DNA of 64,000 bases. It comes from Yersinia intermedia. Its GTDB lineage: Bacteria > Pseudomonadota > Gammaproteobacteria > Enterobacterales > Enterobacteriaceae. The stretch lies in assembly GCF_900635455.1 (NCBI RefSeq), contig NZ_LR134116.1, forward strand, positions 1,736,001 to 1,800,000. The letters are read 5' to 3'. The notes beneath the pieces were generated by a model. It did not search any database. It was not told the origin of the DNA and saw only the letters and a program-made list of their open reading frames with translations. This document shows positions 50,301 to 62,564 of the stretch, piece by piece. Within the stretch, counting starts at the first letter, position 1, and every line of letters starts with the position of its first letter. Position numbers and translations under genes: made by a program.

Positions 50301-51025
50301 GGCCAATTCCTGATCCGTTCTGGAAGCCATCTGATAGCATGGATATCTCACCGCCGATGTTGGTGAAACTGCCTTATATCGTGGTGATGGTGGATGAGTT
50401 TGCCGACCTTATGATGACGGTGGGCAAAAAAGTTGAAGAGCTGATAGCACGTCTGGCGCAGAAAGCCCGTGCTGCGGGTATTCATCTGGTGCTGGCTACC
50501 CAGCGCCCATCGGTTGATGTCATCACCGGTTTGATAAAAGCCAACATTCCAACCCGTATCGCATTTACGGTTTCCAGTAAAATTGACTCACGCACCATCC
50601 TCGACCAGGGTGGCGCGGAATCACTGCTGGGGATGGGGGACATGCTGTATATGGCACCCAACTCTTCGATTCCTGTACGTGTGCACGGCGCTTTTGTCCG
50701 TGACCAGGAAGTGCATGCTGTGGTTAATGATTGGAAAGCCCGTGGTCGCCCTCAATACATTGAGAGTATTCTTAGTGGTAGTGAAGAGGGGGAAGGCGGT
50801 AGTCTTGGGTTAGATAGCGATGAAGAACTGGATCCATTGTTCGATCAGGCGGTGAGCTTTGTGTTAGAAAAGCGCCGGGCGTCAATCTCTGGCGTGCAGC
50901 GCCAGTTCCGTATTGGGTATAACCGTGCTGCACGTATTATTGAACAGATGGAAGCTCAACAAATTGTGAGTACGCCGGGCCATAACGGTAATCGTGAAGT
51001 ATTGGCGCCACCACCTCATGAGTAA
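47339..51025 (+). CDS. ftsK: DNA translocase FtsK
   Basis: A 1228-residue cell-division translocase. N-terminal four-helix membrane domain (about 20-200), a long acidic then Pro/Gln-rich linker (about 210-730), and the motor: Walker A GTTGSGKS near 889, Walker [13 protein letters not shown] near 1013, and the C-terminal gamma winged helix that reads KOPS ([20 protein letters not shown]). It acts at the septum in chromosome dimer resolution with XerCD/dif. The start is TTG at 47339, as in E. coli, supported by the conserved [20 protein letters not shown] and GGAG upstream. The linker is shorter than in E. coli and differs in sequence. Confidence 0.97.
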   Translation: MSQEYTEDKEVTLKKLSSGRRLLEAVLIVVTILAAYLMAALLSFNPSDPSWSQTAWHEPIHNLGGGIGAWMADTLFFTFGVLAYAIPVIMVMLCWAAFRQRDASEHVDYFALSLRLIGTLALILTSCGLAALNIDDLYYFASGGVIGSLFSNAMLPWFNGVGATLTLLCIWAVGLTLFTGWSWLVIAEKIGGVVLGSLTFMTNRSRREERYDDEDDDYQVEDSDVAEQEQSAASNKALAVGAAGAALAASASHADDDVLFSAPSATDTANASEQSLPPVSETNDDYDPLLSSLRATDNGYQPTPSGMPSESINSHSTAPMTPNSAATPPLYSFEIPQETPSPVQTRVAASVERPEPQIGAWDVPPAPVSHSPFDFSTAQRQSDQVDSAPYNNSGFGRALDGLAAVSSGSDPLISDPLINSSLSNNPLSHHGVSGTAVAAASAAATFMPAFTATSDTSSQVKQGIGPELPRPNPVRIPTRRELASYGIKLPSQRMAEQEQREQEAQNPQVNAASFSNEPLSEDDDALQQAILRKAFADQQSERYEQSSDAEGNPFTAPEPEDEQALEEAALRQAFATQQQHRYGVVQHEDSTDHEDSTHHKNSAPEGMQPVDTRRAYTFSPVADLVDDSPREPLFTLSPYVEETPSSAVSQTILPEQSPQYQQPPVQQAPSGQVTPVQAPYTQPAVTPAYAPTPVPSAVVPTAPVPPVAPMQPAPAMDSLIHPFLMRNDQPLIKPTTPLPTLDLLSSPPAEEEPVDMFALEQTARLVEARLGDYRVKAEVVGISPGPVITRFELDLAPGVKASRISNLSRDLARSLSAIAVRVVEVIPGKPYVGLELPNKHRQTVYLREVLDCAKFRDNPSPLAIVLGKDIAGQPVVADLAKMPHLLVAGTTGSGKSVGVNAMILSILYKATPDEVRFIMIDPKMLELSVYEGIPHLLTEVVTDMKDAANALRWCVGEMERRYKLMSALGVRNLAGYNERVAQAEAMGRPIPDPFWKPSDSMDISPPMLVKLPYIVVMVDEFADLMMTVGKKVEELIARLAQKARAAGIHLVLATQRPSVDVITGLIKANIPTRIAFTVSSKIDSRTILDQGGAESLLGMGDMLYMAPNSSIPVRVHGAFVRDQEVHAVVNDWKARGRPQYIESILSGSEEGEGGSLGLDSDEELDPLFDQAVSFVLEKRRASISGVQRQFRIGYNRAARIIEQMEAQQIVSTPGHNGNREVLAPPPHE
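48563..48592 (+). repeat. ftsK: 15-bp direct repeat in the ftsK linker
   Basis: AGTGATCCATTGATT is followed directly by AGTGATCCATTGATC, encoding [10 protein letters not shown]. In-frame, so the linker can lengthen or shorten without loss of function. Confidence 0.75.
49097..49150 (+). repeat. ftsK: 18-bp tandem repeats in the ftsK linker
   Basis: CACGAAGATTCTACTGAC and CACGAAGATTCTACTCAT are consecutive, with a degenerate third unit, encoding [19 protein letters not shown] likely site of length variation between strains. Confidence 0.75.
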
Positions 51026-51054
51026 CCTTTTACCCTGAGGCTGTTAACATAGAC

Positions 51055-51073
51055 AGGGCCGCTTTGCGGCCCT
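51055..51073 (+). terminator. stem-loop between ftsK and lolA
   Basis: 8-bp stem AGGGCCGC / GCGGCCCT with a 3-base loop, 30 bp after ftsK. The T run is poor, so termination may be partial. Confidence 0.55.
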
Positions 51074-51130
51074 TATGCAAAGAAGCGTAACCCCATATTT
51101 ATCAGAGTATTTTATAAGGTATTTCGAATA

Positions 51131-51742
51131 ATGAAAAAACTGCTTGTTGCTTGCTGTCTGTTATCGGGTTTAATTTCAGCTTCAGTTCTGGCAGATGCCA
51201 GTACCGATTTGCAAGGTCGCTTGAGTAAGGTGAACAGCTTCCATGCTAATTTTTCGCAAAAAGTGACCAGTTCTGATGGTGCAGCGGTGCAGGAAGGTGA
51301 AGGGGAGCTGTGGGTAAAACGGCCCAATTTGTTTAACTGGCATATGACCTCACCGGATGAAAGTGTGCTTATCTCCGATGGGGAAACCTTGTGGTTCTAC
51401 AATCCCTTTGTTGAGCAGGCTACGGCAACCTGGTTGAAAAATGCGACCGGTAACACCCCGTTTATGCTGATTACCCGCAATAACCCAGATGATTGGAAAC
51501 AGTACAATGTTAAGCAGAAAGGCGATGATTTTGAACTGACACCCAAAAGTGCCAGCGGCAATCTGAAGCAATTTGCCATCACGGTTACGCCAACGGGGAC
51601 TATCAAGAGCTTTACTGCGGTTGAGCAGGATGGGCAGCGCAGTGCTTACACTTTGAAAGGCCAACAAAATAGCTCGGCTGACGCCAGCAAATTTAAATTT
51701 ACCCTACCAAAAGGTGTGACGCTGGACGACCAGCGGCAGTGA
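51131..51742 (+). CDS. lolA: outer-membrane lipoprotein carrier protein LolA
   Basis: A 203-residue periplasmic chaperone, same length as E. coli LolA. Signal peptide [21 protein letters not shown], then [10 protein letters not shown]. It takes lipoproteins from LolCDE and passes them to LolB. Conserved [20 protein letters not shown] holds the Arg that latches the hydrophobic cavity. rarA begins 8 bp after its stop codon. Confidence 0.96.
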   Translation: MKKLLVACCLLSGLISASVLADASTDLQGRLSKVNSFHANFSQKVTSSDGAAVQEGEGELWVKRPNLFNWHMTSPDESVLISDGETLWFYNPFVEQATATWLKNATGNTPFMLITRNNPDDWKQYNVKQKGDDFELTPKSASGNLKQFAITVTPTGTIKSFTAVEQDGQRSAYTLKGQQNSSADASKFKFTLPKGVTLDDQRQ

Positions 51743-51749
51743 GGTTTGC

Positions 51750-53093
51750 GTGAGTAATATGTCTCTCGACTTTTCCCAAAATGAGTTTCAGCCACTGGCC
51801 GCGCGGATGCGGCCTTTGACGTTGGATCAATATATTGGTCAGCAACATTTGCTGGCTCCGGGTAAACCACTACCACGGGCAATCGTTGCGGGGCAGTTAC
51901 ACTCGATGATCCTCTGGGGGCCGCCTGGAACGGGCAAAACCACATTGGCAGAAATTATTGGCCGTTACGGTCAAGCTGATGTGGAACGCATTTCTGCCGT
52001 GACCTCCGGTATTAAAGAGATTCGTGAAGCCATCGAACGCGCACGGCAAAACCGTGATGCTGGTCGGCGCACTATCTTGTTTGTCGACGAAGTCCATCGT
52101 TTCAATAAAAGCCAGCAGGATGCTTTTTTACCGCATATTGAAGATGGCACTATTACCTTTATTGGTGCCACCACTGAAAATCCCTCGTTTGAATTGAATT
52201 CGGCACTGCTTTCCAGAGCGAGGGTTTATTTGCTTAAGGCATTAACCGCCGCAGATATCGAAAAAGTGATTGATCAAGCGATGTCAGACAGTGGCCGTGG
52301 CTACGGCGGGCAGAATATCAAACTACCAGACGATACTCGCCGTATGATGTCGGAGTTGGTCGGTGGTGATGCTCGTCGGGCGCTGAACAGCCTTGAGATG
52401 ATGGCAGATATGGCTGAAATAGATGCCAACGGGGTGCGAGTATTAACCCCTGATTTGCTAAAGGAAGTGTCCGGTGAGCGTAGTGCCCGTTTTGATAACA
52501 AAGGTGATCGTTATTATGATCTGATCTCGGCGGTGCATAAGTCTATTCGTGGTTCGGCCCCGGACGCGGCGTTATATTGGTACGCACGTATTATCACCGC
52601 AGGTGGCGACCCACTTTATGTCGCCCGCCGTTTATTGGCTATTGCCTCGGAAGATGTCGGTAATGCGGATCCACGCGCCATGCAAGTGGCTATATCGGCG
52701 TGGGACTGTTTTACCCGAGTCGGCCCGGCAGAAGGTGAGCGGGCGATTGCTCAGGCAATTGTTTATCTGGCTTGTGCCCCAAAAAGCAATGCTGTTTATT
52801 CTGCGTTTAAAGCAGCGATGCAGGACGCGCGTGATAAGCCCGATTTTGATGTGCCAGAACATCTGCGCAATGCACCAACCAAACTGATGAAAGAGATGGG
52901 GCTTGGGGCGGAGTACCGATATGCCCATGATGAACAGCATGCTTATGCTGCTGGTGAGAACTATTTCCCGCCAGAAATGGCCGCGACTCGCTACTATTCG
53001 CCATCATCCCGTGGTCTGGAAGGTAAAATCGGTGAAAAGCTGGCATGGTTGGCTGAGCAGGATCAAAATAGCCCGATAAAACGCTACCGCTAG
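51750..53093 (+). CDS. rarA: RarA (MgsA), replication-associated recombination ATPase
   Basis: A 447-residue AAA+ clamp-loader-like ATPase, same length as E. coli RarA: Walker [10 protein letters not shown] (57-65), Walker [12 protein letters not shown] near 108, sensor 1 GATTENPSF. It acts at stalled replication forks. The start is GTG at 51750 (MSNMSLDF), matching the E. coli N-terminus; an ATG three codons on is possible. Co-transcribed with lolA. Confidence 0.96.
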   Translation: MSNMSLDFSQNEFQPLAARMRPLTLDQYIGQQHLLAPGKPLPRAIVAGQLHSMILWGPPGTGKTTLAEIIGRYGQADVERISAVTSGIKEIREAIERARQNRDAGRRTILFVDEVHRFNKSQQDAFLPHIEDGTITFIGATTENPSFELNSALLSRARVYLLKALTAADIEKVIDQAMSDSGRGYGGQNIKLPDDTRRMMSELVGGDARRALNSLEMMADMAEIDANGVRVLTPDLLKEVSGERSARFDNKGDRYYDLISAVHKSIRGSAPDAALYWYARIITAGGDPLYVARRLLAIASEDVGNADPRAMQVAISAWDCFTRVGPAEGERAIAQAIVYLACAPKSNAVYSAFKAAMQDARDKPDFDVPEHLRNAPTKLMKEMGLGAEYRYAHDEQHAYAAGENYFPPEMAATRYYSPSSRGLEGKIGEKLAWLAEQDQNSPIKRYR

Positions 53094-53183
53094 TCTTGCC
53101 GTTGCGGTAAGGTTAGCGCTATATGGTAAGTGGCTGTTTATACCGCTTATGTCATGAAATTCTCCTTTAATAACCATTATGCC

Positions 53184-54622
<1,439 letters not shown>

Positions 54623-54656
54623 TAACATATGGATTAATCACTAATCCACTATGCAG

Positions 54657-54682
54657 AAAGCGCCTTAGGGCGCTTTTTCTTT
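54657..54682 (+). terminator. terminator of serS
   Basis: AAAGCGCC / GGCGCTTT stem with a 4-base loop, followed by TTCTTTTTT. 35 bp after the stop codon. Confidence 0.9.
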
Positions 54683-54831
54683 TTTGGTGCATCGCCAAAG
54701 CGTACAGACTGAAGATTGTCAGTAGGTGCTTCCAACATATCGTGCTATCCCCTCGTGCGCAGTAATTGACTTTTATATCGCCAGTGGCATGATGCGCTCA
54801 CTTTTATCGTCCCGACGGCTCCTGTCTTATT

Positions 54832-55980
54832 ATGTCCGCATATTCTCGCCCGGTTCTGCTGCTGCTTTGTGGGCTTTTGCTGTTTACGATTTCTATCGCA
54901 GTGTTAAATACATTGGTTCCCTTGTGGTTATCCCATCAACAATTGCCAACCTGGCAGGTGGGGATGGTTAGCTCGTCTTATTTTAGTGGGAATCTGGTTG
55001 GGACACTGATTGCAGGGCGCTTGATCCAGCAACTTGGATTTAATCGCAGCTACCATTACGCCTGTATTTTATTTGCGTTGGCGACTTGCGGATTAATGCT
55101 ATCAGTGGACTTCTGGAGTTGGCTGGGGTGGCGCTTTTTGGCCGGCGTGGCATGCGCCCTGATTTGGGTCATTGTCGAAAGTGCGTTACTGCGCAGCGGC
55201 ACGTTAGCCAACCGTGGGCAACTGCTGGCAGCTTATATGATGGTCTACTATCTGGGGACCGTCGCTGGGCAATTATTATTAGGTGTCGTGTCAACGCAAT
55301 TACTCAATGTTATCCCTTGGGTCAGTACATTGGTCATTACTGCCATGCTACCACTGCTGTTTGCTCACTTCTCGCATCAGGGTGGCAGTGAGTCCCCACA
55401 CATTGCCATTTGGCCGATGCTTAAGCGCCGTAGCGCTCGCCTGGGTATTAATGGCTGTATTATCTCAGGGGTGGTGCTAGGTTCGCTCTATGGCTTGCTG
55501 CCGCTCTATTTATCGCATCAGGGCATGAGTGATGCCAGCGTCGGATGGTGGATGGCTTTGCTGGTTAGCTCCGGCATTATCGGTCAATGGCCGATAGGAA
55601 AAATGGCGGACCGTTATGGACGTTTGTTGGTGCTGCGCATTCAGGTGTTTGTCGTCATCCTCGGCAGCGTAGCCATTTTAGGTAATTATGCCTTGGCTCC
55701 GGCATTATTTATTCTGGGATGTGCCGGTTTTACCCTTTATCCGGTCGCTATGGCTTGGGCGTGTGAAAAAGCCAGTGCTGATGAGTTAGTGGCGATGAAT
55801 CAGGCATTACTGATGAGTTATACCCTCGGTAGCCTGACCGGCCCAACCATGACCTCGCTGCTGATGCAGCGCTATTCTGATAATTTACTGTTTATCATGA
55901 TAGCCGGTGTTGCCTTAGTGTATTTGATGATGCTGCTGCGTAAGCCAGATCAGCAACAGACACCTTACGCTGCCATCTAA
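54832..55980 (+). CDS. ycaD: YcaD, MFS transporter
   Basis: A 382-residue major facilitator with twelve helices, same length as E. coli YcaD. The loop between helices 2 and 3 carries [13 protein letters not shown] and the second half carries [10 protein letters not shown], the MFS A-motif pair. Substrate unknown. ATG at 54832 matches the E. coli start. It converges with the pfl genes over a shared terminator. Confidence 0.92.
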   Translation: MSAYSRPVLLLLCGLLLFTISIAVLNTLVPLWLSHQQLPTWQVGMVSSSYFSGNLVGTLIAGRLIQQLGFNRSYHYACILFALATCGLMLSVDFWSWLGWRFLAGVACALIWVIVESALLRSGTLANRGQLLAAYMMVYYLGTVAGQLLLGVVSTQLLNVIPWVSTLVITAMLPLLFAHFSHQGGSESPHIAIWPMLKRRSARLGINGCIISGVVLGSLYGLLPLYLSHQGMSDASVGWWMALLVSSGIIGQWPIGKMADRYGRLLVLRIQVFVVILGSVAILGNYALAPALFILGCAGFTLYPVAMAWACEKASADELVAMNQALLMSYTLGSLTGPTMTSLLMQRYSDNLLFIMIAGVALVYLMMLLRKPDQQQTPYAAI

Positions 55981-55984
55981 CAGC

Positions 55985-56025
55985 CAAAAAAATACCGCCA
56001 GTGGGATAACCCACGCTGGCGGTAT
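55985..56025. terminator. bidirectional terminator between ycaD and pflA
   Basis: ATACCGCCAG (55992-56001) / CTGGCGGTAT (56016-56025), with inner TGGG/CCCA pairs. A run of seven A's precedes it, which reads as T's for the leftward pfl transcript. Confidence 0.85.
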
Positions 56026-56062
56026 CTAGGGATATGCGTTGATTAACTGACCACACCCTTCT

Positions 56063-56112
56063 TACTTGAAGCTGCCGCGACCTAAGCTGCCTGCAACAAC
56101 AATGACTTGTTT
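56063..56112. repeat. ERIC remnant after pflA
   Basis: TTACTTGAAGCTGCCGCG...CTGCAACAACAATGACTTG resembles the joined ends of the ERIC family with the core missing. Confidence 0.45.
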
Positions 56113-56117
56113 GTACA

Positions 56118-56858
56118 TCAATACATTACTTTGTGACCATAGCTTTCGAGAATGCCTTTCACCCGATCCATGATCTCAGCGGTAGGGGGCTTCACCCCAT
56201 CCAGTTTGTATTCTTCGCCCATGGCGACCCATTTGTGCTTACCCAACTCATGGTAAGGTAGCAATTCGATTTTCTCGATATTGGTCATGTTCTGGGTAAA
56301 CTCGCCCAGCATGTGTGCTGATTTATCATCATCTGACCAACCCGGCACCACCACATAGCGGATCCAGGTTTTTTGGTTACGTTTTGCCAAATAACGGGCA
56401 AATTCTAATGTTCGATGATTAGATACACCCACCAGATTCTGATGCACACTGTCATCCATCTGCTTTAAATCCAGCATCACTAAATCTGTGGCATCAAGTA
56501 ACTCATCGATTACCGGATCATAACGGCGTACAAAACCGTTGGTATCCAGACAGGTATGGATGCCTACTTCATGACACGCGCGGAACCAATCGCGCACAAA
56601 CTCGGCCTGCAAAATGGCTTCGCCACCCGAGGCAGTCACACCGCCGCCAGATGCATTCATAAAATGGCGGTAGGTGATGGCCTCTTTGACTAATTCTTCA
56701 ACGGTAACTTCTTTACCGCCGTGGGTATCCCAAGTATCACGGTTATGGCAATACAGGCAACGCATTAAGCAGCCCTGGAAGAATACGATAAATCGGATAC
56801 CTGGGCCGTCAACAGTGCCACAGGATTCGAATGAGTGAATACGACCAAGTACTGACAT
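56118..56858 (-). CDS. pflA: pyruvate formate-lyase 1 activating enzyme
   Basis: A 246-residue radical SAM enzyme, same length as E. coli PflA, with the cluster motif C30-x3-C34-x2-C37 ([11 protein letters not shown]). It installs the glycyl radical on PflB. The start [11 protein letters not shown] (56858) follows E. coli; an upstream in-frame ATG at 56897 would add 13 unconserved residues. It lies 84 bp after pflB. Confidence 0.96.
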   Translation of the reverse strand: MSVLGRIHSFESCGTVDGPGIRFIVFFQGCLMRCLYCHNRDTWDTHGGKEVTVEELVKEAITYRHFMNASGGGVTASGGEAILQAEFVRDWFRACHEVGIHTCLDTNGFVRRYDPVIDELLDATDLVMLDLKQMDDSVHQNLVGVSNHRTLEFARYLAKRNQKTWIRYVVVPGWSDDDKSAHMLGEFTQNMTNIEKIELLPYHELGKHKWVAMGEEYKLDGVKPPTAEIMDRVKGILESYGHKVMY

Positions 56859-56942
56859 AGCAGGATTTCTCCAACGCTGGATGAATAAAGGCCCCACTAA
56901 AGTGGAGCCTTTAAGTTTATGCCATTTTACTGCGGCAGGGAA

Positions 56943-59225
56943 TTATATCGACTGTGTAAAGGTACGAGTAATTACATCCTGCTGTTGTTCTTTAGTCAGC
57001 GAGTTGAAACGCACTGCATAACCCGATACACGGATAGTCAACTGCGGATATTTTTCCGGGTTTTCCATCGCGTCTAACAACATTTCACGGTTCATCACGT
57101 TCACGTTCAGGTGTTGACCACCTTCGATGGACGCTTCGTGATGGAAGTAACCATCCATCAGACCAGCCAGGTTAGCTTTACGCACTTCATCGTCTTTGCC
57201 TAATGCATTTGGCACGATAGAGAAGGTGTAAGAGATACCATCTTTCGCGTAAGCAAACGGCAGTTTAGCAACGGAAGTCAGAGAGGCAACAGCACCTTTC
57301 TGGTCACGACCATGCATTGGGTTAGCACCTGGACCGAATGGCGCACCAGCACGGCGACCATCTGGGGTGTTACCGGTTTTCTTACCATAAACCACGTTAG
57401 AGGTAATGGTCAGCACGGACTGAGTCGCTACTGCACCACGGTAAGTACGCAGCTTCTGAATTTTCTTCATGAAGCGCTCAACCAGGTCACAAGCGATATC
57501 ATCAACGCGTGAATCGTTGTTACCAAACTGTGGATACTCGCCTTCAATGTTGAAGTCGATAGCCAGGCCATCAGCATCACGAATGGTGCTTACTTTGGCA
57601 TATTTGATAGCAGACAGGGAGTCAGCAGCAACAGACAGACCTGCAATACCACACGCCATAGTACGGTAAACATCACGGTCATGCAGTGCCATCAGCGCAG
57701 CTTCATAGCTGTACTTGTCATGCATGTAATGGATGATGTTCAGCGCGGTAACGTATTGTTTAGCCAGCCAATCCATAAAGTGATCCATGCGTTCCATGAC
57801 TTTGTCATAGTCCAGCACTTCATCCATCATTGGCGCTTCTTTCGGGCCAACCTGGATCTTCATTTTTTCATCAACGCCGCCGTTGATTGCGTACAACATG
57901 GTTTTCGCCAGGTTGGCACGGGCACCAAAGAACTGCATTTGTTTACCGACAATCATCGGGCTAACACAACAAGCGATAGCATAGTCATCGTTGTTGAAGT
58001 CAGGGCGCATCAGATCATCGTTTTCATATTGTACAGATGAAGTATCGATGGAAACTTTAGCAGCATATTTTTTGAAGTTCAGTGGCAGCTTTTCAGACCA
58101 CAGAATGGTCATGTTCGGCTCTGGAGAAGGCCCCATGGTGTACAGGGTATTCAGGAAGCGGAAGCTGTTTTTGGTCACCAGAGTACGGCCATCAACGCCC
58201 ATACCGGCCAGAGACTCAGTTGCCCAGATTGGGTCACCAGAGAACAGTTCATCATACTCAGGGGTGCGCAGGAAGCGAACCATACGCAGTTTCATAACCA
58301 AATGGTCAATCAATTCCTGCGCTTCAATTTCAGTCAGTTTACCTTCGTTCATGTCACGTTGAATGTACACGTCAAGGAAGGTAGACACACGACCGAAGGA
58401 CATTGCAGCACCGTTTTGGGATTTAACCGCAGCTAAATAGCCGAAGTAAGTCCACTGTACTGCTTCACGGGCGTTAGTTGCCGGACCGGAGATATCACAG
58501 CCATATTTGGCCGCCATTTCTTTGATTTGAGCCAGAGCACGATGCTGTTCAGCAATTTCTTCGCGCAACTGGATAGTCATTTCCAGGTCTTTACCGTTTT
58601 CCAAATCATTTTGCAATGAATTGAACTGAGCCAGTTTGTCTTTCATCAGGAAGTCGATACCGTAAACGGCTACACGACGATAGTCACCGATGATACGGCC
58701 ACGGCCATAGGCATCTGGCAAACCAGTCAGTACACCAGATTTACGGCAGTTCAAGATGTCTTTGGTATAAACGTCGAACACACCTTGGTTGTGCGTTTTA
58801 CGGTAATCGGTGAAGACTTTTTTCAGTTGAGGGTCAAGTTCACGACCATAAACTTTGCAAGAGCCTTCTACCATTTTGATGCCGCCGAATGGGATCAGCG
58901 CACGTTTCAATGGTTTTTCAGTCTGCAAGCCAACGATGGTTTCCAGATCTTTATTAATATAGCCAGCATCATGAGATGTGATGGTCGCAGCTACGTCGGT
59001 ATCGAAATCAACTGGCGCATGGGTGCGGTTTTCCAGTTTGATGCCTTCCATAACTTGCGCCCACAGCTTGTCGGTCGCATCGGTAGGGCCGGCAAGGAAG
59101 GACTCATCGCCTTCATAAGGAGTGTAGTTCTTCTGGATGAAGTCACGAACGTTTACACCGTTCTGCCAGTCACCCTTGGTAAAACCCTGCCATGCTTTGG
59201 CCAATTTTTCATTAAGTTCGGTCAT
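56943..59225 (-). CDS. pflB: formate acetyltransferase (pyruvate formate-lyase)
   Basis: A 760-residue glycyl-radical enzyme, the same length as E. coli PflB. The active-site Cys pair is in [10 protein letters not shown] (near 420) and the glycyl radical residue is G735 in RVSGYAVRF. It converts pyruvate and CoA to acetyl-CoA and formate in anaerobic growth. It follows focA, as in the E. coli focA-pfl operon. Confidence 0.98.
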   Translation of the reverse strand: MTELNEKLAKAWQGFTKGDWQNGVNVRDFIQKNYTPYEGDESFLAGPTDATDKLWAQVMEGIKLENRTHAPVDFDTDVAATITSHDAGYINKDLETIVGLQTEKPLKRALIPFGGIKMVEGSCKVYGRELDPQLKKVFTDYRKTHNQGVFDVYTKDILNCRKSGVLTGLPDAYGRGRIIGDYRRVAVYGIDFLMKDKLAQFNSLQNDLENGKDLEMTIQLREEIAEQHRALAQIKEMAAKYGCDISGPATNAREAVQWTYFGYLAAVKSQNGAAMSFGRVSTFLDVYIQRDMNEGKLTEIEAQELIDHLVMKLRMVRFLRTPEYDELFSGDPIWATESLAGMGVDGRTLVTKNSFRFLNTLYTMGPSPEPNMTILWSEKLPLNFKKYAAKVSIDTSSVQYENDDLMRPDFNNDDYAIACCVSPMIVGKQMQFFGARANLAKTMLYAINGGVDEKMKIQVGPKEAPMMDEVLDYDKVMERMDHFMDWLAKQYVTALNIIHYMHDKYSYEAALMALHDRDVYRTMACGIAGLSVAADSLSAIKYAKVSTIRDADGLAIDFNIEGEYPQFGNNDSRVDDIACDLVERFMKKIQKLRTYRGAVATQSVLTITSNVVYGKKTGNTPDGRRAGAPFGPGANPMHGRDQKGAVASLTSVAKLPFAYAKDGISYTFSIVPNALGKDDEVRKANLAGLMDGYFHHEASIEGGQHLNVNVMNREMLLDAMENPEKYPQLTIRVSGYAVRFNSLTKEQQQDVITRTFTQSI

Positions 59226-59281
59226 AATGCATCTACCTTTTAATGTGAATTTCTTCGAAAACCAGACGTAGCGACCACATA

Positions 59282-60139
59282 TTAATGTTGCTGGTCACCG
59301 CGCAGATAAATTACCCAGTAAGTCAACCCAACCAATAATCCGCCACCAATGATGTTGCCGATAGTGACTGGGATCAGGTTATCAATAATAAAGTTACTTA
59401 CGGTTAAGTGAGCAAATTGCTCAGGTGCTGACCCTATGGATTGCCAAAATTCAGGCGAAGCGAAGTTTTTAATCACAATACCCATAGGAATCATAAACAT
59501 ATTTGCGATGCTATGCTCAAAACCGCTGGCAACAAACATTCCCACCGGTAAGATCATCGCGAACATTTTATCCATTATGGTACGGCCGGAGTAACTCATC
59601 CATACCGCCAGACAGACCATCAGGTTAGCTAAAATACCTAAACATACGGCTTCAATAAAAGTATGGTGCAATTTATGGTCGGCTGTTTGCAAAACATTCA
59701 GACCCCATTGACCATTTGCCACAGTATGCTGGCCTGCGAACCAAATAAGACACACAAAGAACAGTGCACCGAACAGATTCCCAATATAGACATTAACCCA
59801 GTTACATGCCAGTTGACGCCATGTAATACGGCCACTGGCTTTAGCAACAGTGGTGAGTACGGTAGATGTGAACAGATCACCTCCACACACTACCACTAAC
59901 ATTAGCCCCAGGGAGAAACAAATACCACCAACCAACTTGGCAAAGCCGAAAGGCACGCCTGCGGTACCGGTAGTCGCTGTAATATAGAAAACAAACGCAA
60001 TTGAAATAAACACACCAGCAGTAATCGCTAAATAAAACGTTTTTAGCGGATGCTTGGTGGCTTTATAGACACCGGCATCTTCGGCTACTTTAGCCATTGC
60101 CGCAGGTAATAATGCATCGAAGGGGTTGTCAGCTTTCAC
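59282..60139 (-). CDS. focA: formate channel FocA
   Basis: A 285-residue FNT-family channel, same length as E. coli FocA, with six helices and the key gating residue H209 in [13 protein letters not shown]. It exports formate made by PflB and can take it back up. The start is GTG at 60139 (MKADNPFDA), as in E. coli, with a GAGAGAG ribosome site. Confidence 0.96.
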   Translation of the reverse strand: MKADNPFDALLPAAMAKVAEDAGVYKATKHPLKTFYLAITAGVFISIAFVFYITATTGTAGVPFGFAKLVGGICFSLGLMLVVVCGGDLFTSTVLTTVAKASGRITWRQLACNWVNVYIGNLFGALFFVCLIWFAGQHTVANGQWGLNVLQTADHKLHHTFIEAVCLGILANLMVCLAVWMSYSGRTIMDKMFAMILPVGMFVASGFEHSIANMFMIPMGIVIKNFASPEFWQSIGSAPEQFAHLTVSNFIIDNLIPVTIGNIIGGGLLVGLTYWVIYLRGDQQH

Positions 60140-60575
60140 ACTAACTCTCTCTTAAGGGTTAATAAAGCACAACGAGATACTAGCAAAGCAGTATAGCGTG
60201 AAAATTGATATGGATCATATTGCGCGAGTTTAGTTCGCTGTAAAACACCATAAAATATAGGGATAATGGCCTTAATTAATTGATTTGTAAGTGAAAAAAA
60301 TATTTTAAGATTTGCAAATATTTTTGATTGGACTGTTTTAAAGCCGTTGAGAACGTTAAGTAAAAAGGGTGTTTGTAGCTATATTTATTATTCTCGTTAA
60401 TTAAAAATTAACTATTCATTCACCTGTTTGTCTATTTTATCCCGCAGCTAAATAATGTTTGTCTAAAGGTGCTATTGCGGCGTCAGAAAATAACGTTTTT
60501 TTATGACAAAAACAATTGTTGGGCACGGCGTTTTGTATTTATTTTCGTCAGGATTAATTGCAGTACTAAATTAAG
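60140..60575. promoter_or_regulatory. focA-pfl promoter region
   Basis: About 440 AT-rich bases upstream of focA, ending at the ycaO terminators. It should hold the several pfl promoters known in E. coli. One clear FNR box is at 60205-60218. Long A/T tracts (60290-60330) would bend DNA and might bind IHF or H-NS; not proved. No gene seen. Confidence 0.6.
60205..60218 (-). promoter_or_regulatory. FNR box upstream of focA
   Basis: TTGATATGGATCAT matches TTGATNNNNATCAA at 9 of 10 positions, about 72 bp before the focA start. Known: focA-pfl is activated by FNR and ArcA anaerobically. Confidence 0.75.
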
Positions 60576-60599
60576 CGGCGTTGCCAAAGGACAACGCCG
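60576..60599. terminator. hairpin downstream of ycaO
   Basis: CGGCGTTG / CAACGCCG, 8-bp stem with an 8-base loop. Confidence 0.55.
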
Positions 60600-60606
60600 T
60601 GAGTCG

Positions 60607-60646
60607 TTTTCTGCCGATTAGCATTTAGCTATTTGTCGGCAGAAAA
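60607..60646 (-). terminator. terminator of ycaO
   Basis: TTTTCTGCCGA / TCGGCAGAAAA, perfect 11-bp stem with an 18-base loop. It begins right after the ycaO stop codon. Confidence 0.65.
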
Positions 60647-60649
60647 TGC

Positions 60650-62416
60650 TTACTCGCTTTTAGCCCAATAGCGGCGTTTAGCGGCCTGTAACTTTTCATA
60701 AGCCCCTAACAGTGCCTGATGAGCAGGTAACGCTTTCAGATCCTCATCAACACTGAACAGACCATTGAAACGATCCTCACTAACCATGGCTGCTGAAGCG
60801 GCATCCAGCGCCTCCTGACCATACATTTTCACAAAGGCGGTGTAATATTGTGCCGCTTCACGATCCGGCTCCTGAGTCAGTAACAACAGGGTTTGCAGGC
60901 AACGGTAATAGTTCGCCTGTTTTGCTGTAAAGACTGAAGAGTTAAAATCTTGCGTCCATTCAACCCAAATCAGCGCTTGTTCCAGATCACCGCCAGCTAA
61001 TGCCAGCATGGATTTCAGCTCACCCACACGCAGGGTATACCAGCCGTTATCTTTACCTGAGGCGATACCCAACAGTTCACGCACGCGGGCGAAATCGTCC
61101 AACCCTTCGTCATCTAACTGCTGAATGAGTTCCAGATATTGCTCTGGCTGCCAGTCACTGCCTGGTAGGGCCAGCAGCGTGTCTCGCAGATGTACGCCCA
61201 TGGTGTTGTTTGCCATCAGCAGATCTTCAGCGGGATAGATATCTGACATCCCCGGCACCAGAATTCGGCAGGCATAAACCCCCAAATGCTCGTAGTCAGC
61301 AATATACACTTCGGCATCTTCTTGCTTGAAGATAGCCATCAGGGTAGCGAACTCTTCTTCTGTGCTGCCTTTAAAGCTCCAGTCCACAAACGGGTAGTCG
61401 GCCTCGTCTTTGAACATATCCCAACTGATCAGGCCGCTCGAATCGATAAAGTGGGTTTCCAGATTGGTGTGCTCTGCCACCTCTTCGTCATCGAAGGTCG
61501 GCGCGGTAAAGACGTCCAGGTCTTTCAGGCTACGGCCCTGTAATAGCTCAGTCACGGTGCGTTCCAGCGCGACACCAAAGTCTGGATGTGCGCCGAATGA
61601 GGCAAAACAGGTACCATTTGACGGGTTAAACAGCACCACACAAATAACCGGATAAGCGCCGCCTAAAGAGGCATCGTAAGAGAGGATGGGGAAACCTTCC
61701 TCTTCCAGTTTAGCGATGGCTTCCACTACACCTGGATAGCGATTTAATACCGCCGCGGGGATTTCAGGCAAGCTGATGGATTCTGCAATAATGCGGTTTT
61801 TCACATTACGTTCAAACACTTCTGACAGGGCTTGTACCCGGGCTTCGTTTGCCGTATTCCCCGCAGACATGCCATTTGAGACATACAGATTACCGATAAT
61901 ATTCATTGGAATATAAACGGTTTCTAAATCTGACTGGCGGGTAAATGGCAATGAACAGATCCCGCGTTTGGCATTACCTGATTGCAAATCCACCAGATCA
62001 CTGGCGACCAATTCCTGCTCTGGATCGTAAAACGCCAGCAGGCGCTCATCGAGAATGCCTTCTGGCAGCAAGTTATCTGCTGGGATTGGGAACCACTTCT
62101 CGTTGGGATAATGAACGAAATCACCTTCGGCAATGGCTTTGCCCAGATAGAAGTCAGCAAAGAAATAGTTGGTGGATAACCGCTCGAAATATTCACCTAA
62201 GGCCGAAGCCAGTGCCGCTTTTTTACTGGCACCTTTGCCGTTGGTAAAGCACAACGGGCAATCACGGTCGCGGATATGTACCGACCAAACGTGAGGAACC
62301 GGGTTAAGCCAAGAGGCTTCTTCAATATTAAAACCGAGGTCACTCAGTTTTTGCTGAAAGCGAGAGATTGAGTCTTCCAGCGCGGCGTCTTTGCCGGGAA
62401 TAAAGGTTTGGGTCAT
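60650..62416 (-). CDS. ycaO: YcaO, ribosomal protein S12 methylthiotransferase accessory factor
   Basis: A 588-residue YcaO-domain protein (E. coli 586). N-terminal ATP-binding YcaO domain with NGKGASKKAALASALGEYFERLS and the NEARVQALSEVFER segment, then a C-terminal region with TPR-like helices. In E. coli it supports RimO-dependent beta-methylthiolation of S12. The ATG at 62416 (MTQTFIPGKDAAL) fits the E. coli start; a GTG at 62425 adds three residues. Confidence 0.94.
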   Translation of the reverse strand: MTQTFIPGKDAALEDSISRFQQKLSDLGFNIEEASWLNPVPHVWSVHIRDRDCPLCFTNGKGASKKAALASALGEYFERLSTNYFFADFYLGKAIAEGDFVHYPNEKWFPIPADNLLPEGILDERLLAFYDPEQELVASDLVDLQSGNAKRGICSLPFTRQSDLETVYIPMNIIGNLYVSNGMSAGNTANEARVQALSEVFERNVKNRIIAESISLPEIPAAVLNRYPGVVEAIAKLEEEGFPILSYDASLGGAYPVICVVLFNPSNGTCFASFGAHPDFGVALERTVTELLQGRSLKDLDVFTAPTFDDEEVAEHTNLETHFIDSSGLISWDMFKDEADYPFVDWSFKGSTEEEFATLMAIFKQEDAEVYIADYEHLGVYACRILVPGMSDIYPAEDLLMANNTMGVHLRDTLLALPGSDWQPEQYLELIQQLDDEGLDDFARVRELLGIASGKDNGWYTLRVGELKSMLALAGGDLEQALIWVEWTQDFNSSVFTAKQANYYRCLQTLLLLTQEPDREAAQYYTAFVKMYGQEALDAASAAMVSEDRFNGLFSVDEDLKALPAHQALLGAYEKLQAAKRRYWAKSE

Positions 62417-62564
62417 TGTCGTCACTTTTTGGCGGTACTAAAAACGCGCAATCATACGGGGTTTTAGTTAATAGCTCCATGTATTCCTAAAGCGCAGCAA
62501 ATGTCACAGTTTCAGTATGGATATTCCGCATAATTCACTAGCTTATAAATAACGGAGTCATAAT